Positions 12,086-21,184 are shown, numbered from the stretch's first letter. The stretch is 64,000 nt of DNA from Mycobacterium intracellulare ATCC 13950 (GCF_000277125.1 NC_016946.1:3038001-3102000); one strand, 5' to 3'. Program-made: numbers and translations. Notes: generated from the sequence alone by a model not told the origin.

Positions 12086-12832
12086 TCAGGCCGAGCGCGG
12101 AGGGCGCTTCGTCTCGACCAGCGTGCGGGCGATCTGCTCGACCCGGGTGTTCGTCTGCTGCGAGAGGCGGGTCAACAGGCCGAACGCCCCACCGGCGTCG
12201 ATATTGAATCGTTCCATCAGCACGCCCTTGGCCTGCCCGATCACGTCTCGGGTCTCGATGGCGCGCATCAGTTGCTTGTTCTCGAGGGCCAGCGACTCCT
12301 GGCGCTGAGCGTAAAGACTGGCTTCCACGGCGCTGACGGCCTCGAGCGTGTGCAGCAGCTCGGCCGGATCCCAGGAGTCACCGCGCTCGACCTCGCGGGC
12401 CACCTCGGCAAGGAGCTGGCTGCTCTCGGAGACTTCCTTCACGCAATGCACCACCCCCACCAGCTCGCCATGGTCGAGCAGCGGGGAGTTGGTCGGCCTC
12501 CACACCTTGGGCAGGAATTCGTCGGGGGCGGCGGGATCGGGGATGTCGTAGCGCTGCAGCCGCATCTTATGGGTGTGGCCGGCGCGCATCGCGATCTCGA
12601 GGGACGACGCGAGGTTCGACGTCCCCGTCGCCTGCGGGTCCTTGGGATTGTCGGGGAATGCGTCGAACAGGTATTGCCCGGACAACTCGCCGTGTTCCCG
12701 GAGCGCGACGCGCTCGTAGGCCCGGCTTGCCGCCCGGATCCGCAGGTCGCGGTCGAGCAGCACGCAACAGACGCCCGAGACCCCTTGGACCATCTCTCGG
12801 GCGATCGCGTCGAACTGCCCCTGGTTGCGCAT
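12086..12832 (-). CDS. PAS and ANTAR domain regulator
   Basis: A 248-residue protein with an N-terminal PAS-like sensor (about residues 1-140) and a C-terminal ANTAR RNA-binding module (about 180-240) with the typical run RDVIGQAKGVLMERF. ANTAR proteins act as antiterminators by binding paired hexanucleotide-loop hairpins in nascent RNA. The gene converges on the Gap gene with a 32-bp gap and is divergent from the transglutaminase-like gene. No obvious target hairpin pair lies next to it. A second PAS-ANTAR protein is at 60100-60786. Confidence 0.85.
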   Translation of the reverse strand: MRNQGQFDAIAREMVQGVSGVCCVLLDRDLRIRAASRAYERVALREHGELSGQYLFDAFPDNPKDPQATGTSNLASSLEIAMRAGHTHKMRLQRYDIPDPAAPDEFLPKVWRPTNSPLLDHGELVGVVHCVKEVSESSQLLAEVAREVERGDSWDPAELLHTLEAVSAVEASLYAQRQESLALENKQLMRAIETRDVIGQAKGVLMERFNIDAGGAFGLLTRLSQQTNTRVEQIARTLVETKRPPRSA

Positions 12833-12927
12833 TGTTTATGCCACTACCCGTTTGTAAAAACGCTCAACCACCGAGGATCGCCGACCCGCGGCTGGCGATC
12901 CGGGCCCCTCCGGCGCACTATCTCGCT

Positions 12928-13731
12928 ATGAGACGAGAAGTGGGCGCCGAGATTGAAGTCGAAATCACTGCGGCCACGACGCTGGAGTTCCAGATTGCCG
13001 TTGCGCCGCACCCGCGTGCTGAGGTCTTCGAGTCGCTGCGCTTCGTCTTGAACGGAGAGCAAATCCGGCCCTTGGAGGTCAGCGGACTGCACGGCAACCG
13101 CATCCACAAGTTCGACGCGGAGGTCGGCACGCTGCGCGTGGACTACGCAGCGACGATCGTGGGGCACACTGATCCGGCTCCGGTGACCGAATACGACCAG
13201 TCGATGTACCTGCGGCCGAGCCGTTACGCCGAGGCCGACAAGTTCTATGGTTTCGCCGCCACAGAATTCGGCAATGACCGCGATCCGACGGCGCTGCTGG
13301 AGCACGTCAGTTCCTGGGTGGGCACCAGACTCAATTACGTACCCGGCTCGAGCGATCCGATTGACGGGGCGGTGGACACCCTGCTCGCCGGCGAAGGTGT
13401 GTGCCGTGACTACGCGCATCTGGTCGTGGCACTTCTGCGAGCGGTCAGCGTGCCGGCCCGCTTGGTATCCGTCTACGCGCCCGGGGTAAATCCGATGGAC
13501 TTCCACGCGGTCGCCGAAGCTTTCGTCGAGGGGCAATGGCGGGTGGTCGACGCGACGCTGCTGGCGCCGCGACAGACGCTGGTGCGCATCGCCACCGGTC
13601 GCGACGCTGCCGACACGGCCTTCCTCGATAATCACAAGGGCGCGATCACGCTGGATCGGCTGGTGGTCAGCGCCCTGGTGAACGGCGAATTGCCCCGGGA
13701 CTCGATCGACCAACTGGTTTCGATCCGCTGA
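12928..13731 (+). CDS. Transglutaminase-like (cysteine peptidase fold) protein
   Basis: A 267-residue protein with the transglutaminase core. The catalytic triad is visible as Cys159 (GEGVCRDYAH), His193 (MDFHAVAEAF) and Asp208 (RVVDAT). An N-terminal beta-rich region (1-110) precedes the core, as in bacterial transglutaminase N-terminal modules. There is no signal peptide, so it is probably cytosolic. Such proteins hydrolyse or cross-link amide bonds; the substrate here is unknown. The ATG at 12928 is chosen over a longer in-frame extension that runs back through the upstream regulator. It is divergent from the PAS-ANTAR gene, with 95 bp between starts. Confidence 0.85.
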   Translation: MRREVGAEIEVEITAATTLEFQIAVAPHPRAEVFESLRFVLNGEQIRPLEVSGLHGNRIHKFDAEVGTLRVDYAATIVGHTDPAPVTEYDQSMYLRPSRYAEADKFYGFAATEFGNDRDPTALLEHVSSWVGTRLNYVPGSSDPIDGAVDTLLAGEGVCRDYAHLVVALLRAVSVPARLVSVYAPGVNPMDFHAVAEAFVEGQWRVVDATLLAPRQTLVRIATGRDAADTAFLDNHKGAITLDRLVVSALVNGELPRDSIDQLVSIR

Positions 13732-13981
13732 GGTCAGCCGCAAACCCGAACACCGTGTCATCGCATTTTCGATGAAATCCGCTGCGCCACGGCGTGTTTG
13801 CGCCACGGCGACGCCAAGAGCCGCGTCGCAAGCCGGTGGCAATCATGATTCGCGCTCGCGTTCGGACACGACCGGAGTAGTGTAAGACCATCGGCGATAC
13901 CTCGAACGTGACGAATCAAAGCCATGTCATCGTCGATTCGAATGATTTGGCCCACTTCGCGGCCAAGACGGGAGCGTCAAT

Positions 13982-14449
13982 ATGGCGCCGCATGACGACC
14001 ACACCACTGCCGGGGGCCGGCATGCCCCGCCGCTACACACACCGCGCCTGCGCCTGAAACCGAAGTCGCCCCGCAGCGGGTATGTCGATGGAGCGTGGTG
14101 GCCGCATAGTGACGACCTGACGGCGGAGCTGCCAGATCTGCTGGCAGTGCTATCGGTTCGGCTTGGTCCCGTGGGTCGTGTCATCTACAACCTCACCGAA
14201 TGGGCAACGGCGCCAGCAAAATTGGCGTTCGGCCCGCAGACGGTACGGCTCGACGGATACCGCCGCCAGCCGGTTCACACCGTCGAGGTGCTCGGGCTCA
14301 ATCGCCAGAGAATCACCCTCCTGGTGGTTTCACCGCACACCGACGAAAACGATGCGCACACCGTCATGATGACCGCGGCCGGCCCGAACAACGCCTTGAC
14401 GGTCGCGAACCTCATGATCAGCGGGCAAAAAGTGGACGCCCGCGAGTAG
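13982..14449 (+). CDS. DUF5994 family protein
   Basis: A 155-residue cytosolic protein of a family common in mycobacteria, function unknown. The conserved part begins with PRLRLKPK...GYVDGAWWPHSDDL near residues 20-46, followed by a region typical of the family (RQRITLLVVSPHT). The ATG is preceded by GGGAG at a suitable distance. Mycobacterial genomes carry many DUF5994 copies. Nothing in the neighbourhood reveals a role. Confidence 0.8.
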   Translation: MAPHDDHTTAGGRHAPPLHTPRLRLKPKSPRSGYVDGAWWPHSDDLTAELPDLLAVLSVRLGPVGRVIYNLTEWATAPAKLAFGPQTVRLDGYRRQPVHTVEVLGLNRQRITLLVVSPHTDENDAHTVMMTAAGPNNALTVANLMISGQKVDARE

Positions 14450-14645
14450 ACCATGTCGGCCACATCACGCATCAGCGCCGGATTCGACTGACCCTGTTTA
14501 ACCTGACTTCACGGTGCATTTTCGCCGACCATGCGCGTTGCAGGCGGCCCGAATTATTTTGACTTGGAATTTTAGGTCGGTTTAGTTGGTGGCCGCTTTG
14601 ATAGCGGGACCGGGGTGCGCAGGAGGGGTGTATGCTCGCTAAATC

Positions 14646-14662
14646 GGGACCTGCCAGGTCCC
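14646..14662 (+). promoter_or_regulatory. 7-bp perfect stem-loop in the leader of the small basic protein
   Basis: GGGACCT-GCC-AGGTCCC forms a perfect stem with a three-base loop ending 18 nt before the start codon at 14681. A TATGCT hexamer lies about 12 nt before the stem and could be a -10 element, which would place the stem near the 5' end of the mRNA. RNA stability or translation control is inferred. Confidence 0.5.
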
Positions 14663-14680
14663 CAAATCAAAAAGGCCGCG

Positions 14681-14815
14681 ATGTCTGATAAGTCCCCCCG
14701 GCAAACCATGGGTAAGAAATCGGGTAAATCCCTGAAAGAAAAACGAGCGGCGAAGCGCGGCAAGGCCGCCGAGATCTCGCAGGCGGAAGCCCTGCTGGTC
14801 ACCAAGAAGCGCTGA
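14681..14815 (+). CDS. Small lysine-rich protein
   Basis: A 44-residue, strongly basic protein with a Lys/Arg-rich centre (GKKSGKSLKEKRAAKRGKAA) and a short C-terminal helix (ISQAEALLV). I recognise no named family, but similar small basic ORFs occur in mycobacteria. It could bind nucleic acid or the ribosome. The ATG at 14681 is chosen over an upstream ATG because that would translate through the stem-loop; the ribosome site is weak (AAGG ~5 nt upstream). cspA follows 160 bp downstream on the same strand. Confidence 0.65.
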   Translation: MSDKSPRQTMGKKSGKSLKEKRAAKRGKAAEISQAEALLVTKKR

Positions 14816-14976
14816 GGCGACGATCTTCCTCGATAGCGCCCGTTTATCCGTGATCGGATGCCGCAGGTCCCCAGCGTGCGTGCGCTAATTAACCCCCGCT
14901 ACTTTTTCGCTGGATTGTGTTACGGTTGACCCGGATGTAGCTAATTTCATCCGCTCCGAAAGAAAGCGAAATTCGT

Positions 14977-15180
14977 ATGACACAGGGAACCGTGAAATGG
15001 TTCAACAGCGACAAGGGCTTCGGATTCATCGCCCCCGACGGCGGCGAAAAGGATGTATTCGTCCACCATTCTGAGATCCAGGAAAGCGGCTTCCGCAGCC
15101 TCGAGGAGAATCAGCGCGTCCAGTTCGAGATCACCCAGGGGCCCAAAGGCCCCCAAGCGGTGGGAGTGACCGCCCTCTAG
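14977..15180 (+). CDS. cspA: Cold-shock protein CspA
   Basis: A 67-residue single cold-shock domain with both RNA-binding motifs: RNP1 KGFGFI (14-19) and RNP2 VFVHH (28-32). It is an RNA chaperone that binds single-stranded nucleic acid. The length is normal for the family. The leader is about 150 bp and purine-rich just before the start (GAAAGAAAGCG), as expected for a strongly translated cold-shock mRNA. It is very close to mycobacterial CspA. Annotation is secure; whether it is cold-induced here is not shown. Confidence 0.95.
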   Translation: MTQGTVKWFNSDKGFGFIAPDGGEKDVFVHHSEIQESGFRSLEENQRVQFEITQGPKGPQAVGVTAL

Positions 15181-15328
15181 CGGTGGAGCACGAAAACCCC
15201 TGGGACTGAACGCATTCCACACGGCCCAAGGGCCGGTGATGCCGTTGTCTCGGCCGCTGGACTCGTGCGCCCGTCGAGATACGCGGGGCGCCAATCCAAA
15301 AGCCCCCTTATTGCGTCCGCACTGCGCG

Positions 15329-16567
15329 CTAGGCGGTGCGGCCCCCCGGCTGGCCTCGTCTACCGCGGGTGAGCATCGCCGTCGCCAACCCGCGTCGCCT
15401 CACGTCAGTGTCCGCGATTGCTACGTGCGGCCGGCCCGCGGCGTCCCGAAATCTAATCTCGGACGCTGTCTCTGGCGCGTCGTCGGCGGTCGCGGACAAA
15501 AATCGGTCGGGCAGCGCCAATTTGCAGATCGTGCGGACGGTGAGCAGGTACTGCCGGAGCAGCGGACCGGTGGTGTAGGGCAAGTCGTATCTGACGCACA
15601 GCGCGCGAACCCGTTGAGCGATCTCGGGGTAACGATTGCTCGGTAGATCGGGAAACAGGTGGTGTTCGATTTGATAGCAGAGGTTTCCGCTCATGAACGC
15701 CAACGCCGGACCGGCTCGGAAGTTGGCGGTCCCGAGCATCTGCCGGAGATACCATTCGGGTTTCGTCTCGTTCTCCAAGACCGACGGGGTGAACTTTTCC
15801 GCTCCGTCCGCGAAGTGACCGCAGACGATGACCGCGTACGCCCACACGTTGCGTAACCCGTTGGCCACCACGTTCGCGCCGAGCGTGCGGCGCCATCGAC
15901 GTCGGCCCAGCGCAGGAAAGAAGACGTAATCCTTTGCGGCCTGGCGAGCCATCTTGCGGATCATCACCCGTTTGTGGGCAGATCTACCGGCCTCTGTTGT
16001 CTCGCGATCCCGCACCGCGTACAGGCCATGCAGCGCGACGCCCCATTCGAATGCCAGCGCCAGCAACACCGCGCGCAACGGCTGCGCCAGGGCGCTCGGC
16101 TCCCACTCCTGATCGCGCGTGACCCGCAGGACTCCGAATCCGAGGTCGTCGTCCATGCCCACGACGTTGGTGAACATGTGGTGCAGGTGGTTGTGAGAGG
16201 ACTGCCAGTGCTTCGAGGGACCGACCATGTCCCATTCCCAGGTACTGGAATGGATTTCCGGATCGTTCATCCAATCCCACTGACCGTGGCTGATGTTGTG
16301 GCTGAGTTCCATGTTCTCGATGCACTTGGCCGCAGCCAGCGCTGCGGTTCCGAGAGCCCACCCGGCCTTCGATCTGCTGCCGATGAGGGTCAGTCTGGCC
16401 GCGACCTCCAGGCATCGCTGAAAGGCGATGGCCCGACGGATGTAGTCACGGTCCTTGGTGCCGCGCGAACCTTCGACGTCGCAACGGATCGTGTCCAGTG
16501 CGGCCGCGAGGTTCTCGACGTCGTCATCGCTGAGGTGGGCGTATTCAGGTACTTCGGTAATCGCCAT
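15329..16567 (-). CDS. DesA3-type fatty acid desaturase
   Basis: A 412-residue membrane-bound acyl desaturase with the three histidine boxes of the family: HNISH (90-94), HNHLHH (125-130) and QIEHH (299-303). It resembles M. tuberculosis DesA3, the stearoyl-CoA delta-9 desaturase; electrons would come from an oxidoreductase partner that is not encoded nearby. The start at 16567 (MAITEV...) is favoured because the family begins close to this point; an ATG 33 nt upstream at 16600 is possible. It is a paralogue candidate rather than the desA3 orthologue, since its neighbours differ. Confidence 0.85.
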   Translation of the reverse strand: MAITEVPEYAHLSDDDVENLAAALDTIRCDVEGSRGTKDRDYIRRAIAFQRCLEVAARLTLIGSRSKAGWALGTAALAAAKCIENMELSHNISHGQWDWMNDPEIHSSTWEWDMVGPSKHWQSSHNHLHHMFTNVVGMDDDLGFGVLRVTRDQEWEPSALAQPLRAVLLALAFEWGVALHGLYAVRDRETTEAGRSAHKRVMIRKMARQAAKDYVFFPALGRRRWRRTLGANVVANGLRNVWAYAVIVCGHFADGAEKFTPSVLENETKPEWYLRQMLGTANFRAGPALAFMSGNLCYQIEHHLFPDLPSNRYPEIAQRVRALCVRYDLPYTTGPLLRQYLLTVRTICKLALPDRFLSATADDAPETASEIRFRDAAGRPHVAIADTDVRRRGLATAMLTRGRRGQPGGRTA

Positions 16568-16993
16568 GGAATCAGTGAGATTCGGGCTGAGCGGAGGCAT
16601 GCGGACAGGGCGGGTTTACGAACCGCGGCAAAAGGGGTCACGTCCGATCTTGTGGGTGGTTACGCGCGAGTGGCGAGGATCGACGCGAGGTCAGATAAGC
16701 GGCGAACTTCTCGATCTAGAAAAGCGGCCCGCGGGTTTGGGCGGCACGGCGACGCGTCCGGGACCTACCGGTCCGGTGGACGGCCGTATCATCTGTGTGA
16801 GAGCACCTGCCTGATCGGCTCGTGGGTTGGTCGATACCCGAGGCTACATGAGTTCTCAAAGCCTTCGGACTCATCAGCGTCTTCCACTCGGTGATAGCCG
16901 CTCAAAACAAGCCCACGGGCACCGGAGACCCCCGGCATCGCAGAGCCAATAGTCTGGTGTTTTGGACGCCTGCGCTTTTTGAGAGGTGACGAC
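16568..16993. other. 426-bp divergent intergenic region
   Basis: Separates the desaturase (leftward) from gabD2 (rightward). ORFs in it are short and featureless. The last 30 bp before gabD2 are T-rich and end in a good ribosome site. I see no RNA gene or repeat. Confidence 0.6.
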
Positions 16994-18550
16994 ATGCCCG
17001 CACCGTCAGCCGAGGTCTTCGACCGCCTGCGCCAGTTGGCCGCGATCAAGGACGCCACCGCACGCCAGACCAAGACGATCGACGAGGTCTTCACCGGCAA
17101 GCCGCTGACCACCATCCCCGTCGGCACGGCCGAAGACGTCGAAGCCGCCTTCGCCGAGGCGCGCGCGGCGCAGGCCGACTGGGCGAACCGTCCGGTCAGC
17201 GAGCGCGTCGATGTCATCAGCCGGTATCGCGACCTGGTCGTCGAGAACCGCGAGTTCCTGATGGATCTCCTGCAGGCCGAGGCGGGCAAGGCCCGATGGG
17301 CCGCACAGGAGGAGATCGTCGACCTGGTCGCCAACGCGAATTACTATGCGCGGGTCTCCGCGGACCTGCTGAAGCCGCGCACGGTGCAGTCGCTGCTCCC
17401 GGGCATCGGCAAGACCACGGTGGGTTACCAGCCCAAGGGCGTGGTCGGGGTGATTTCGCCGTGGAACTATCCGATGACCCTGACGGCGTCGGACTCGGTG
17501 CCCGCGCTGCTGGCCGGTAACGCGGTGGTGCTCAAGCCGGACAGCCAGACCCCGTATTGCGCGCTCGCGTGCGCCGAGCTTTTGTATCGCGCCGGCCTGC
17601 CGCGAGCGCTCTACGCGGTGGTGCCCGGACCGGGCTCGGTGGTCGGCACCGCGATCATCGACAACTGCGACTACCTGATGTTCACCGGCTCGACCGCCAC
17701 CGGCAGGCAGCTCGCCGAGCACGCCGGCCGGCGGCTGATCGGTTTCTCCGCCGAGCTCGGCGGCAAGAACGCGATGATCGTCACGCGCGGCGCCAACCTC
17801 GACAAGGCGGCCAAGGCGGCCACCCGCGCATGCTTTTCGAACGCGGGCCAGCTGTGCATCTCCATCGAGCGGATCTACGTCGAGAAAGACATCGCCGACG
17901 ATTTCATCGGCAAGTTCGGCGCCGCGGTGCGCAGCATGAAGCTGGGCTCCGCGTATGACTTCTCGATTGACATGGGAAGCCTGATCTCCGCCGGCCAGCT
18001 GGACACCGTAACCGACCATGTGGACGACGCGAAAGCCAAGGGCGCCAAGGTGATCGCCGGCGGCAAGGCTCGCCCCGACCTCGGGCCGCTGTTCTACGAG
18101 CCCACGGTGCTGACCGACGTGACGCCGGAGATGGAGTGCGCGGCCAACGAGACGTTCGGCCCGGTCGTCTCGATCTATCCGGTGGCCGACGTCGACGAGG
18201 CGGTCGAGAAGGCCAACGCCACCGAGTACGGGCTCAACGCCAGCGTTTTCGCGGGTTCCTCCGCCGAGGGCCAGCAGATCGCCGCCCGGCTGCGGTCGGG
18301 GACGGTGAACGTCAACGAGGGTTATGCGTTCGCGTGGGGCAGCCTCGGCGCACCGATGGGCGGGATGGGCCAGTCCGGCGTCGGGCGCCGCCACGGTCCC
18401 GAGGGCCTGTTGAAGTACACCGAATCGCAGACGATCGCGACCGCACGCGTGTTCAATCTTGATCCGCCGCTTGGCATTCCGTCGACCCTGTGGCAGAAGT
18501 CGCTGTTGCCCATCGTACGGACCGTGATGAAGATTCCCGGGCGGAACTGA
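16994..18550 (+). CDS. gabD2: Succinate-semialdehyde dehydrogenase (NADP+) GabD2
   Basis: A 518-residue aldehyde dehydrogenase, the same length as M. tuberculosis Rv1731, which it strongly resembles. The catalytic Cys288 lies in NAGQLC and the general-base Glu254 in SAELGGKN; the NAD(P)-binding region contains FTGSTATG (230-237). It oxidises succinate semialdehyde to succinate, closing the GABA shunt or the KGD bypass. The ATG at 16994 is preceded by GAGAGGTGA at 7 nt; an in-frame upstream start at 16979 would include the ribosome site. Confidence 0.92.
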   Translation: MPAPSAEVFDRLRQLAAIKDATARQTKTIDEVFTGKPLTTIPVGTAEDVEAAFAEARAAQADWANRPVSERVDVISRYRDLVVENREFLMDLLQAEAGKARWAAQEEIVDLVANANYYARVSADLLKPRTVQSLLPGIGKTTVGYQPKGVVGVISPWNYPMTLTASDSVPALLAGNAVVLKPDSQTPYCALACAELLYRAGLPRALYAVVPGPGSVVGTAIIDNCDYLMFTGSTATGRQLAEHAGRRLIGFSAELGGKNAMIVTRGANLDKAAKAATRACFSNAGQLCISIERIYVEKDIADDFIGKFGAAVRSMKLGSAYDFSIDMGSLISAGQLDTVTDHVDDAKAKGAKVIAGGKARPDLGPLFYEPTVLTDVTPEMECAANETFGPVVSIYPVADVDEAVEKANATEYGLNASVFAGSSAEGQQIAARLRSGTVNVNEGYAFAWGSLGAPMGGMGQSGVGRRHGPEGLLKYTESQTIATARVFNLDPPLGIPSTLWQKSLLPIVRTVMKIPGRN

Positions 18551-18638
18551 CCTTCAGCCGCTTGGTGCGGCCCCATTGCCAGGGTGCTACTACAACGCGT
18601 AGTATTCGGGCATCTTGCCGCGCACAAGGGGGTGCCAT

Positions 18639-19073
18639 GTGAGGTGGAGTTTCGCCCAGGTCGGGCTGCTGATCATTTGTGTTTTCCACGTCATTCAGGC
18701 GGTGATCGGCTTCATCATGAATCCCAGTTTCGCGATCGGGCCCACCGCGCCGACCGTCCAGCTGTTCGGAATGGACTACAACGGGTGGCATGCCGTCGCC
18801 GGCCTTGCGTTGTTCGCTCCAGGCCTGGTCTTCGCGATGCGCAAGTCGTGGTCCGTGTTGTATCTGCTGCTCGCCGCGATCGCCGGTGCGCTGCCGGGCA
18901 TTTGGGCGTTCTTCTCGCATCGGGTCGCGTTCGTGTTCACGTTTCCCAACAACGTCACCGACGCGGTGGTCCACCTGGTGACCGCCGCGATCATGGTGGC
19001 GGTGGCCGCCGTGCAAATCCGGATGGACGGCGGGCTCAAGCAATCGCTCGCCGACCTCCGGAAGGCGCGGTAG
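18639..19073 (+). CDS. DUF4383-type small membrane protein
   Basis: A 144-residue protein with four hydrophobic helices (roughly 5-27, 48-67, 73-96, 108-126), matching the DUF4383 layout seen in many actinobacteria, function unknown. GTG at 18639 (MRWSFAQ...) is preferred over an ATG-less extension at 18615 because AAGGGGG lies 6-8 nt upstream. It follows gabD2 by 88 bp on the same strand and may be cotranscribed. Confidence 0.7.
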   Translation: MRWSFAQVGLLIICVFHVIQAVIGFIMNPSFAIGPTAPTVQLFGMDYNGWHAVAGLALFAPGLVFAMRKSWSVLYLLLAAIAGALPGIWAFFSHRVAFVFTFPNNVTDAVVHLVTAAIMVAVAAVQIRMDGGLKQSLADLRKAR

Positions 19074-19125
19074 GTCTTCAAATGCGCCGTTGCGGGTAGT
19101 CCTTCGGTCGACGAAGGAGGTTGCG

Positions 19126-19260
19126 ATGGGCAAGCACTCGGAAAAGGATGACGACGAGCCGAAGGGCGGCCGTCCCGGCCCCGCGGATCACGGCCACGAA
19201 GGCGGCATGGCCACTCGCGAGAACGCGCCGGAACTCACCGACCCGGACCGTGAGGACTGA
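19126..19260 (+). CDS. Small hydrophilic protein, 44 residues
   Basis: A short acidic/basic mixed protein (MGKHSEKDDDEPKGG...) ending in DPDRED. It has a near-perfect ribosome site, GAAGGAGG, 5-6 nt before the ATG, which is the main reason for calling it. The sequence is low in hydrophobic residues and probably disordered. I recognise no function. It converges on the zinc-ribbon membrane protein 11 bp away. Confidence 0.65.
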   Translation: MGKHSEKDDDEPKGGRPGPADHGHEGGMATRENAPELTDPDRED

Positions 19261-19271
19261 CCGGATAAAAC

Positions 19272-19616
19272 CTACTTGGAGGGGTTGCGGGCTTCCTCGT
19301 AGCGGATGGACGCCACCAAAGCCACGGCGAGCAGGAACAGCAACGGCACGAACACCATCGGGTACGCGGCGACAGCGGCCATGGCGATGAGCGAGCCGGG
19401 CACCCCCAACGTCAACGCGGCCGTCGGATGCTTCTCGCCCATGCTGACGATCCTCGCGGGCGCCGCAAACGCGATCGCGGCCTGCTGATACCGATCCGCC
19501 CACTCGCCGTAGTACGAGCGGCGGGTCTGTCGGCCGCAGGCCACGCAGTTGCGCCCGTAGGAGTAGCGGGTTTTGAGGCCGCAGCCCATGCAGGTGTGGG
19601 TTGTCATCGGGCCCAT
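19272..19616 (-). CDS. Zinc-ribbon membrane protein
   Basis: A 114-residue protein with an N-terminal zinc ribbon (CMGCG near 9-13 and CVAC near 24-27) and two C-terminal hydrophobic segments (about 68-85 and 88-104). It is a small membrane-anchored metal-binding protein of unknown role. The start may be 19616 or 19607 (MTTHTC). It is the last chromosomal gene before the tRNA-Pro-derived repeat at 19676. Confidence 0.65.
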   Translation of the reverse strand: MGPMTTHTCMGCGLKTRYSYGRNCVACGRQTRRSYYGEWADRYQQAAIAFAAPARIVSMGEKHPTAALTLGVPGSLIAMAAVAAYPMVFVPLLFLLAVALVASIRYEEARNPSK

Positions 19617-19675
19617 GCTCTCATCACGGCGAGCGGCCGCCGCGGGCGAGGCGTTCGCCGCCGCCATTCGTAGGC

Positions 19676-19720
19676 CTGGTCGGGCTGACAGGATTTGAAC
19701 CTGCGACCACTTGACCCCCA
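19676..19720 (-). repeat. att copy: 45-bp duplicate of the tRNA-Pro 3' half
   Basis: Perfect 45-of-45 match to 25162-25206, which is the CCA end, T arm, variable loop and anticodon-stem 3' side of the intact tRNA-Pro gene. The match stops inside the anticodon loop. Such duplications mark the far end of an element integrated by a tyrosine recombinase. Confidence 0.9.
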
Positions 19721-20023
19721 AGTATGTCTCCTGCGTCAACGCGTGTTCGCTTGTGGTCGATTTCCGAGGAAGGCGGTTTTCCAACACTGGCTTACGCCCG
19801 CTGACATCACCTAAAGGGCGTACAAAAGGGCGTACCTGGCGGCTTTGGCTTCCGCAGGAAAATTGTGCGCGCATTCGTCGTGAGCGTGAGGCGTTGGGCG
19901 TGCCCTGGCATGCGCCGCGCGACATCGCAACCTGACTGATCGCGGGCACTCCAACCGCTCCTCCCAGCAGGGGCATAGTCGGTTCTACGGTCACCCGGCC
20001 GCCAACGGAGTTATAACCGACGC
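19721..20023. other. Left end of the island, non-coding, with tandem 11-bp repeats
   Basis: About 300 bp without a convincing gene. It contains AAAGGGCGTAC twice (19813-19823 and 19825-19835) at a 12-bp period. Repeats of this kind near an attachment core could be arm-type integrase sites; this is only a suggestion. Confidence 0.5.
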
Positions 20024-20740
20024 ATGATTGGAACTTTGCAAGCGCTTCTGGTAGCCGTCTTCGCGGTGCTACCGGGCGCCTTGTACACGCTTGCCCGCGA
20101 AAGTTTTGGTGCAACTTGGGCATGGCGACAAACCGACACGGCAACTCAAATTTTCCGCTTCCTCAGTGCGTCAGCGCTGTTTCATGCAATATTCGCTCCA
20201 CTTACCTACATTGCGTATCAGACGCTTGTGGTCACTGATGCTCTCGCGTACGGCGACCGGATCTCGTGGTGGTGGTGGGCCGCCATAGGGGCGTATGTCA
20301 GCGTCCCTTATCTCTTGGGTTACACGACGGAGTGGTCGCGCGACTGGAAAGAATCCTCACGGCGCCTTCTGAAACGGCCGAAGCGCGGCGTCAAGGCGCT
20401 GCTTAGTTTCATCGGCGGGAAGGATCCGGAACCGCGGGCATGGGATTGGTTCTTCTCCAAGGGGCCAGTCGGGATCGTTCGCCTGCAACTGATGAATGAA
20501 GAGTGGAAGGCTGGGTTATGGGCCGATTCGTTTGCCAGCGGCTACGGGGAGGACGGCGATTTGTACATCGCCGAAACGTACCTCATCGAGAACGATGGAC
20601 AGCTGCAACTCGAGGAGGACGGGCAGCCTATACCCGGCGGCGTCGGACTCCTGATCCGCTGGTCAGAAGTTAGATATCTTGAATTTAGTCCGTGGCTAAC
20701 GGAGGAAACCGACAACGGCGAGGACGGGGACGATGGCTGA
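20024..20740 (+). CDS. DUF6338 family membrane protein
   Basis: A 238-residue protein with three N-terminal hydrophobic segments (about 3-22, 45-70, 83-102), then a basic stretch (KESSRRLLKRPKRG) and a ~120-residue soluble domain ending in an acidic tail (EETDNGEDGDDG). This matches the DUF6338 layout; the function is unknown. It is the first island gene and overlaps the next gene by 8 nt. Lower GC than the chromosome indicates horizontal origin. Possible roles are membrane effector or immunity component; neither is shown. Confidence 0.7.
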   Translation: MIGTLQALLVAVFAVLPGALYTLARESFGATWAWRQTDTATQIFRFLSASALFHAIFAPLTYIAYQTLVVTDALAYGDRISWWWWAAIGAYVSVPYLLGYTTEWSRDWKESSRRLLKRPKRGVKALLSFIGGKDPEPRAWDWFFSKGPVGIVRLQLMNEEWKAGLWADSFASGYGEDGDLYIAETYLIENDGQLQLEEDGQPIPGGVGLLIRWSEVRYLEFSPWLTEETDNGEDGDDG

Positions 20741-20963
20741 ACGACCAACATCGAAGAGCGGCGGCGGCAAGGAACGCCAAGCTGGAGCAGGTCGCGTCGA
20801 GAAGCGCGTCGCGGACGGTGGCGGCATCGAAAAGAAGGGTGGTTATCCATCCGGGTCCAGGCCACAGAAGGGCACCCCGCCGGTGCCGGCTGCATTCACC
20901 TCAAAGCCTGCAAACACCACCCCGGCACCAAAGCCCCAACGGTCGCAAGGCTCATCCGAGTAG
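20733..20963 (+). CDS. Small disordered protein overlapping the DUF6338 gene
   Basis: A 76-residue Gly/Lys/Pro/Ser-rich protein (KSGGGKERQ..., PKPQRSQGSS) predicted to be disordered. The ATG at 20733 overlaps the end of the DUF6338 gene by 8 nt, so translation is probably coupled. That coupling and the shared operon suggest a functional partner. No family is recognised, and it could be a fast-evolving accessory subunit. Confidence 0.55.
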   Translation: MAERPTSKSGGGKERQAGAGRVEKRVADGGGIEKKGGYPSGSRPQKGTPPVPAAFTSKPANTTPAPKPQRSQGSSE

Positions 20964-21184
20964 GCCTCGCCGCAACCTCATCCAGGTTGCTGCAAACTGT
21001 TGTGACGTCGGCAACGTCGCACTATCGGGACATCCGTCGCGGACGGCGCCGTCACGTAATCGTCCGAGACATGGATTACGTCCGATCTTGACCATGGGTG
21101 GGACCGAGGTTGGGTTGATCGTCGCGCTGCCTTGGTCAGAAGCGCACCCGGCACGAGAATCCTGTCGCACGGGTACACACCGGC

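Noticed and set aside
16627..16960. Possible small RNA gene between desaturase and gabD2
   Set aside because: Only weak hairpins; no promoter-terminator pair could be placed.
19681..19735. A second tRNA gene at the left repeat
   Set aside because: Only the 3' half is present; after the anticodon loop the sequence diverges and no 5' half can fold.
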